This document shows, piece by piece, positions 59,139-64,000 of a DNA stretch of 64,000 bases; the stretch's first letter is position 1; each line of letters starts with the position of its first letter. The notes beneath the pieces are model-generated. The model had not been told where the DNA came from. It ran no database searches and saw only the letters and a program-made list of their open reading frames with translations. The stretch spans positions 29,851 to 93,850 of the forward strand of contig JADMJV010000024.1 in assembly GCA_018780265.1 (NCBI GenBank), given 5' to 3'. The stretch is from a bacterium. Its GTDB lineage: Bacteria > Vulcanimicrobiota > Xenobia > Xenobiales > JADMJV01. Both the position numbers and the translations under genes were made by a program.

Positions 59139-61277
59139 ATGGCACCACCTCCAGCGGCAGCCGGTCCGGATCCGTCCCATCCGCTCATGAAGCTGCTCAA
59201 GATGTCGGACGTCATGGTGGCGTTCCTGGTCTTGGGCATCATCATGATGTTGATCATTCCGATGCCCCCCTGGTTTTTGGACATCTTGCTGGTGCTCAAT
59301 ATCGCCGGCTCGATTATCACCATCCTGATATCCATCACCATCTCCGAGCCTCTCCAGTTCGCCGTATTTCCCACTCTACTACTGGTGGCCACGCTGTTTC
59401 GACTCTCCCTGGACGTTTCGGCCACTCGTATGATTTTGCTCCATGGCTATATCAAGGACCCGGTAACCAAGGCGCCCATCGGCGCCGGCCACTTGATACC
59501 CGCCTTCGGTGACGTGGTGGTGGGCGGTAACCTGATCGTTGGTTTCATTATGTTTATCATTTTGATTCTGATTCAGATTATGGTTATCACCAACGGTGCC
59601 GAACGTATCGCGCAGGTGGCCGCTCGTTTCACCCTGGACGCTATGCCTGGTAAACAGATGGCCATCGACGCCGACCTTCACTCCGGCTTGCTCGACGCCG
59701 ACCAGGCCAAGTTAAAGCGCCGAAACATCGAGCGCGAGGCCGACTTCTACGGCTCTATGGACGGTGCTGGTAAGTTTGTCAAAGGCGACGCTATGGCCGC
59801 TATCGTGATCATGGTCGTCAACGTGGTCGGCGGCATCTTGATCGGCATTCTCTATCACAAGATGTCGGCGGTCGACGCGCTAAACACCTTCGCCATCCTT
59901 TCCATCGGCAACGGACTGATTACCACACTGCCTGCCTTCTTGATGTCGACTGCGATGGGTATGGTGGTGTCCCGCGCCGCTTCCGACAGCAACCTCGGTT
60001 CCGATATGGCGGCTCAGATTACCGCCCAACCGGAAGCCTTGAAGATGGCTGCTGGCGCGATGTTTGGCCTGGGCGGCCTGGGCGTGGTAGGCCTCTTCGC
60101 CTTCCCCCCACTGCCCTTCTTCATCCTGGGCGGGGCTATGTTCTACGCCCAGCATGTGCTTACCACCAAGGTGGAGGTGGTGCAGGAAGTGGCTGAAGTC
60201 CAGGCCCAAGAGCAGAAAAAGGCCGACGCCAAGAAGCCTGAGAGCGTGGTGCAACTGATGCAGGTTGACCCCATCTCGCTCGAGGTGGGCCGTGGCCTGC
60301 TGGGCCTGGTGGACCCCAACCAGGGAGCCAAACTACTCGAGCGTGTCACCTCGATTCGCCGTCACATCGCGCTGGAAATGGGCATCGTGGTCCCGGGCGT
60401 GCGCTTCCGCGACAATCTGCAGTTAAAGCCCAATGCTTACGTGATTAAGATCAAAGACATCGAGGTCGCCCAGGGCGAGGTGCAGGTCAATCAGTTCCTG
60501 GCCATCGGTCCCGAGGAAAAACTGAAGAACCTGCGCGGCACCAAGACAGTCGACCCCACCTACGGCATGCCGGGCGTGTGGATTTCACCCGAGCAACGCG
60601 GCGATGCTGAGCGTCTCGGCTGTATGATCTTTGACCCCGTCTCGGTGGTCGCCACTCAACTCACCGAGGTGGTGCGTGCCCACGCCAACGATCTGCTCGG
60701 TCGTCAGGAAGTTCAGGCACTCATCGACACCATCAAGAAAACTCACCCGGCTGTGGTCAAGGAGGTTATCCCTGACGCTCTGAGCCTGGGTGAAGTGCAG
60801 AAAGTGCTGCAGAACCTGGTCAGAGAGCGCGTCTCCATCCGCGACCTGGTGTCCATTCTGGAAACGATGGCCGACAACGTCCACATGACCAAGGATCCTG
60901 AGATGCTCACCGAGTTTGTGCGCGTCTCCCTGTCCCGCACCATCTGTAAAGAGTACATGAACAACGAGGGCACCATCAACGTGATCACCCTCGACCCCCA
61001 GATCGAGCAGACCATTCAGCACAGCATCCATCGCAGCGAGACCGGCAGTTTCCTGAACCTCGACCCCAACGTGGGCCAGGAGATTCTGCAGGCCATCGCG
61101 GCCCAGGTGCAAACGCTGCAAGAGCGTGGTTTGCAACCTGTGCTGCTGACCTCGCCCCCGGTGCGCCCGGCCCTGCGCAAATTGGTCGAGCGCAGCTTCC
61201 CCAATCTGGTGTTGCTGAGCTGGAACGAGATTGCGCCCAAGGTCAACGTCAACTCCGTTGCTATGGTGACGATGTAG
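59139..61277 (+). CDS. flhA: Flagellar export gate protein FlhA
   Basis: The large gate subunit that binds chaperone-substrate complexes. The N-terminal half has eight membrane helices; the FHIPEP-type loop reads DADQAKLKRRNIEREADFYGSMDGAGKFVKGD. The C-terminal half forms the cytoplasmic ring. The 712 residues match the family. It is followed by a second fliQ. Confidence 0.96.
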   Translation: MAPPPAAAGPDPSHPLMKLLKMSDVMVAFLVLGIIMMLIIPMPPWFLDILLVLNIAGSIITILISITISEPLQFAVFPTLLLVATLFRLSLDVSATRMILLHGYIKDPVTKAPIGAGHLIPAFGDVVVGGNLIVGFIMFIILILIQIMVITNGAERIAQVAARFTLDAMPGKQMAIDADLHSGLLDADQAKLKRRNIEREADFYGSMDGAGKFVKGDAMAAIVIMVVNVVGGILIGILYHKMSAVDALNTFAILSIGNGLITTLPAFLMSTAMGMVVSRAASDSNLGSDMAAQITAQPEALKMAAGAMFGLGGLGVVGLFAFPPLPFFILGGAMFYAQHVLTTKVEVVQEVAEVQAQEQKKADAKKPESVVQLMQVDPISLEVGRGLLGLVDPNQGAKLLERVTSIRRHIALEMGIVVPGVRFRDNLQLKPNAYVIKIKDIEVAQGEVQVNQFLAIGPEEKLKNLRGTKTVDPTYGMPGVWISPEQRGDAERLGCMIFDPVSVVATQLTEVVRAHANDLLGRQEVQALIDTIKKTHPAVVKEVIPDALSLGEVQKVLQNLVRERVSIRDLVSILETMADNVHMTKDPEMLTEFVRVSLSRTICKEYMNNEGTINVITLDPQIEQTIQHSIHRSETGSFLNLDPNVGQEILQAIAAQVQTLQERGLQPVLLTSPPVRPALRKLVERSFPNLVLLSWNEIAPKVNVNSVAMVTM

Positions 61278-61280
61278 CCC

Positions 61281-61601
61281 GTGTTGATGCTGGCGGCCGA
61301 TAAATTCGACCGGAATTTCTTGCTGGCATTGGTGGACGAGACGCTCCATCTGATGCTCAAGTGCTCCTGGCCGATGTTGATGGCCGCCATCGTCGTGGGT
61401 ATTCTGGTGGCGATGTTTCAATCGGTCACTCAGGTACAGGAGCAAACCCTTTCGTTTGTGCCCAAAATCGTGGCAACTTTTCTCGCCGTAGCCATGTATG
61501 GACCGGAGATATGTTACGACATTCAAAGCTTTGCGATACGGACCCTCAGCAATATCGCCACCATGAATTGCAGTAACAGCTTTCCTCACGCGCCCTGGTG
61601 A
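61281..61601 (+). CDS. Second FliQ-family protein after flhA
   Basis: This 106-residue protein has the same two-helix hairpin and signature as FliQ: VAMFQSVTQVQEQTLSFVPKIVATFLAVAMYGP. Its N-terminus and tail (CSNSFPHAPW) differ from copy 1 at 56867, and identity is limited outside the core. It starts at GTG 61281, three bases after the flhA stop. Its own stop overlaps the next gene. Confidence 0.9.
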   Translation: MLMLAADKFDRNFLLALVDETLHLMLKCSWPMLMAAIVVGILVAMFQSVTQVQEQTLSFVPKIVATFLAVAMYGPEICYDIQSFAIRTLSNIATMNCSNSFPHAPW

Positions 61602-63460
61602 CTTTGCTCGAACAACGGATGTCCCAGAAGATTTTGGTGGGTGATGGGGCCATGGGCACCCGCCTGCAGGCTCTGGTTGGCACCTCCCAGGCCTGTATCG
61701 ACGCACTCAATCTCGACCCCACCTTTCGCGACATCGTGGCCCTGGTCCACCGCTCCTACCTGGAAGCTGGCTCCGACGTGATCTTCACCAATACCTATGG
61801 GGCCAACGCCGTCAAGTTGGGCCGCTACGGCCGGGCGAGCCAGGTGCGCGCCATCAACAGCGAAGGGGTTTCGCTGGCCCGGGCCTGTGCCCAGGTACTG
61901 CCCGATCGTCTGGTGGGTGGGTCCGTGGGCCCCCTGGAGATCTACTCCATGCGCGACGAATACTCGGAAGAGCAGTTGGAAGAGATCTTTCACGAACAGA
62001 TGGACGCGCTGGTCCAGGCAGGGGTCGATTTTTTGGTGCTGGAAACCTTCCAGGACCTGCTGGAAGCCTCGGTCGCTCTGCGCGTGGCTCAGCGCTTTGA
62101 CAGGCCGGTCTTGTTGTCGGTGGGCGGCGTGCAGAACGGGCATACTGGAACCGGTGCCGATGTGCGCGAATTTGCCCTTATGGCCAGTCGCATGAAAATC
62201 GCCATGATCGGAGCCAACTGCCGGGGACCCTACGACATCCTCGAGACCCTGCAAATCCTGGCCCGAGTCACCGCTCTGCCGCTGTTCGCCGTGCCCAATG
62301 CCGGCTCTCCCGAGATTGATCGAGGGCGAGTTGCCTACAACGTGGATAGCACTCAGTTTGGCCACTACGCCGTGAGGCTGGCTCAGGCCGGAGCCGCCCT
62401 GATCGGCGGCTGTTGTGGCACCGAGCCCGGCCACATCCAGCAGTTGGCTCAATCCCTCAAAGATTGCCCCCCTCCGCCGCCCCGCACAGTCAGTGAGGTG
62501 CGCATCTATCACCGCGAGGCACCCCGCCCCGCCCCGTCCGCCCCGCCCAATGTGGTGGCCGAGGTCTTCCGCAAGGTTCCTTTGATCGTCAGCGTAGAAC
62601 TGCGCCCGGGCCGGACCACTTCACTTCACGACTTTTTGGAGTCCGGCCGCTACCTGGCTCAACGGGGCGTGCACCTCTTTGATGTTCCCGACAATGCCGG
62701 CGCCAAAGTCACCGTCGACCCCATGTGGTCGGCCAGCCAGTTACAGGCCGAAACCGGCATTCCCACCTTGATTCACCTGTCCACTTCGCATCGCAACCTG
62801 GTGGCCACCCAATCTTACCTGTTGGGCTGTTGGCAGGCGGGCATTCAGGGCGTTTTGGCGGTGACCGGGGACCATCCGAATGTGGGCGATCACGACAAAT
62901 ACGCCAGTCGTGTCAACGACGTGAAGAGCTCGGTCAACCTGATGGGCCTGATGGGAATGCTCAATCAGGGGCGCCTTTTCAATGAGACGCCCTGTTTTCG
63001 CACCAATTTCTGTGTCGGCGGCGGCCTCAATCCGGTCCGTGGACTGACCGCCCAGATCAAATGGCTGCACCGAAAAATCGAAGCTGGGGCGCAGTTTGTC
63101 TACACCCAGCCGGTCTACCGCGAGGAAGATGTGGACCGCATGCTGGAAATGACTCAGGATGTGGACCTTCCCATCCTGGTTGGCATTATGCCCTTGGTGA
63201 GCCGCCGCAACGCTGAGTTTTTCGCGGCCGGCCGCATTCCCGGTGTGATCATACCGCCTGAAGTGCTGGCCCGCTTCGAGAATGTGGAGGACCCCGGTGA
63301 GGGCCGCAAACTGGGCACGGACATGGCCATCGATCTGATGGACCGATTGCGCAGCAAGGTGCGCGGCTTTTACCTGTTGCCGCCTTTTGGCAAGGATCAT
63401 CATCTGGTAGTGGGCGAGTTGCTGGCCGCAACAACAAGGAGTTTTACTCAATCGGGCTAG
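61598..63460 (+). CDS. Bifunctional homocysteine S-methyltransferase / methylenetetrahydrofolate reductase
   Basis: The first 290 residues form the homocysteine-binding TIM barrel of MetH/BHMT enzymes; the zinc ligands are Cys208 (ANCRGP) and Cys272-Cys273 (GGCCGTEPG). Residues about 325-615 form a MetF-type TIM barrel with TGDHPN and FVYTQPVY. The same two-domain order is found in YitJ-type proteins. It should link folate one-carbon units with methionine synthesis. GTG 61598 overlaps the fliQ copy 2 stop (GTGA); ATG 61619 is an alternative. Confidence 0.9.
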   Translation: MTLLEQRMSQKILVGDGAMGTRLQALVGTSQACIDALNLDPTFRDIVALVHRSYLEAGSDVIFTNTYGANAVKLGRYGRASQVRAINSEGVSLARACAQVLPDRLVGGSVGPLEIYSMRDEYSEEQLEEIFHEQMDALVQAGVDFLVLETFQDLLEASVALRVAQRFDRPVLLSVGGVQNGHTGTGADVREFALMASRMKIAMIGANCRGPYDILETLQILARVTALPLFAVPNAGSPEIDRGRVAYNVDSTQFGHYAVRLAQAGAALIGGCCGTEPGHIQQLAQSLKDCPPPPPRTVSEVRIYHREAPRPAPSAPPNVVAEVFRKVPLIVSVELRPGRTTSLHDFLESGRYLAQRGVHLFDVPDNAGAKVTVDPMWSASQLQAETGIPTLIHLSTSHRNLVATQSYLLGCWQAGIQGVLAVTGDHPNVGDHDKYASRVNDVKSSVNLMGLMGMLNQGRLFNETPCFRTNFCVGGGLNPVRGLTAQIKWLHRKIEAGAQFVYTQPVYREEDVDRMLEMTQDVDLPILVGIMPLVSRRNAEFFAAGRIPGVIIPPEVLARFENVEDPGEGRKLGTDMAIDLMDRLRSKVRGFYLLPPFGKDHHLVVGELLAATTRSFTQSG

Positions 63461-63503
63461 AACTGTGCAAAACCTCAATTCGCCCATAGGAGGGGATTCC
63501 CCG

Positions 63504-64000
63504 ATGCAAAGCCAGCCTACCTTGCCCAAGCAAGGGCTGTTGTCGCAGTTAAACGACCTTCCCGATGTAATGTCCGCTGAGCAGAGTCAGCAATTGCTAG
63601 AAGAGACTCTGCGCGTTTACGAAGATCATATCGATCGTTTCTTGCCGCTCTACGTTCGAGTTTTAGGCGAAGAGATGTTGGAATGGCGAGCCGAGGGAGC
63701 TTTCCTCTATTCTCCCAGCGGGCAGCGTTGGATGGATTGCCTGGGTGCGGGTGGGGTTTTTGGCCTCGGCTTCCGACACCCCAAAGTGGTCGATGCGGTC
63801 AAAAAGCAGTTAGATCGGGTGGGCCTGTCGGCTCGTCTATTCGTCAATCCCGTCACGGCGGCCCTGGCCCAAAAACTGGTCAGTCTGGCTCCTGCGGGCC
63901 TCGATCAGGTGTGGTTTGCCAACAGTGGTACCGAATCTTTAGAGGCAGCCTTGAAACTGGCCCGTCTGGCCACCGGTCGCCCGGGGATTGTGGGCACTCA
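63504..64000 (+). CDS. Class III pyridoxal-phosphate aminotransferase (3' end outside window)
   Basis: The N-terminal 165 residues of an omega-amino acid aminotransferase. Visible motifs are LYSPSGQRWMDCLGAGGVFGLGFRHPKVVDAV and the substrate/PLP loop FANSGTESLEAALKLAR. The pattern is closest to putrescine or acetylornithine aminotransferases. ATG 63504 follows AGGAGGGG. The catalytic Lys lies beyond the window. Confidence 0.85.
   Translation, partial: MQSQPTLPKQGLLSQLNDLPDVMSAEQSQQLLEETLRVYEDHIDRFLPLYVRVLGEEMLEWRAEGAFLYSPSGQRWMDCLGAGGVFGLGFRHPKVVDAVKKQLDRVGLSARLFVNPVTAALAQKLVSLAPAGLDQVWFANSGTESLEAALKLARLATGRPGIVGT

Noticed and set aside
60585..61706. A 373-codon minus-strand open frame
   Set aside because: Antisense to flhA and the second fliQ, and rich in His and Gln without motifs.

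Overview
The window reads as one ordinary chromosomal segment of a flagellated, GC-rich bacterium. There are no tRNA, rRNA, CRISPR or transposase genes. Genes are dense and often overlap by 1 to 14 bases, and GTG and TTG starts are common. The gene content is Terrabacteria-like: an ffh-rpsP-khpA-ylqD-rimM-trmD run, a cdaA-cdaR-glmM run, and a yqeG homologue. It also carries ClpS, a Tat component, squalene/phytoene synthase and pseudopilin/PilC-type proteins, and no sporulation genes are seen. An uncultivated lineage near Eremiobacterota/Xenobia, Armatimonadota or the cyanobacterial relatives would fit, but this placement is a guess from gene content only.

Left third (1-23.5 kb): mixed housekeeping and accessory genes. 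These are a sensor kinase, a giant pseudopilin with a beta-propeller, moaA, a probably leaderless TetR regulator, an SDR, a solitary DNA methyltransferase, an HTTM membrane protein, squalene/phytoene synthase, a DUF3060 lipoprotein, a cyclase, tatA, rlmD, a ClpA/ClpC-like ATPase with an FHA partner, two tandem metallo-hydrolases, RNase G and a beta-lactamase-fold lipoprotein. Between the HTTM gene and the squalene synthase gene lie two unusual hairpins. They share a loop of eight Gs (eight Cs on the minus strand) and have unrelated stems. On the minus strand both look like intrinsic terminators of tandem small RNAs.

Middle (23.5-43.6 kb): an SRP/ribosome-maturation operon behind a perfect consensus promoter, in which khpA appears frameshifted and trmD overlaps glgP by 92 bases. 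Next come clpS, the c-di-AMP cyclase operon, speD behind a promoter whose spacer is a G9 tract, an ATP-grasp enzyme, and an FHA-GspF fusion. A small PPOX-gene island follows, bounded by a 14-base direct repeat. Then come a lipid-kinase homologue with an altered motif, a remnant molybdenum-hydroxylase pair whose [2Fe-2S] subunit has no cysteine, and a eukaryotic-type glutathione synthetase.

Right third (43.9-61.6 kb): one long flagellar operon with the order flgB, flgC, fliE, fliF, fliG, fliH, fliI, fliJ, lytic transglycosylase, fliK, a hook/rod gene, fliM, fliN, fliN, fliO, fliP, fliQ, fliR, flhB, flhA, second fliQ. It builds the basal body, switch and export gate. Unusual points are an intrinsic terminator between fliF and fliG, two fliN genes, two fliQ genes, and a FliM without the usual CheY-binding N-terminal peptide. 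The window ends with a bifunctional homocysteine methyltransferase/methylenetetrahydrofolate reductase and the start of a class III aminotransferase.
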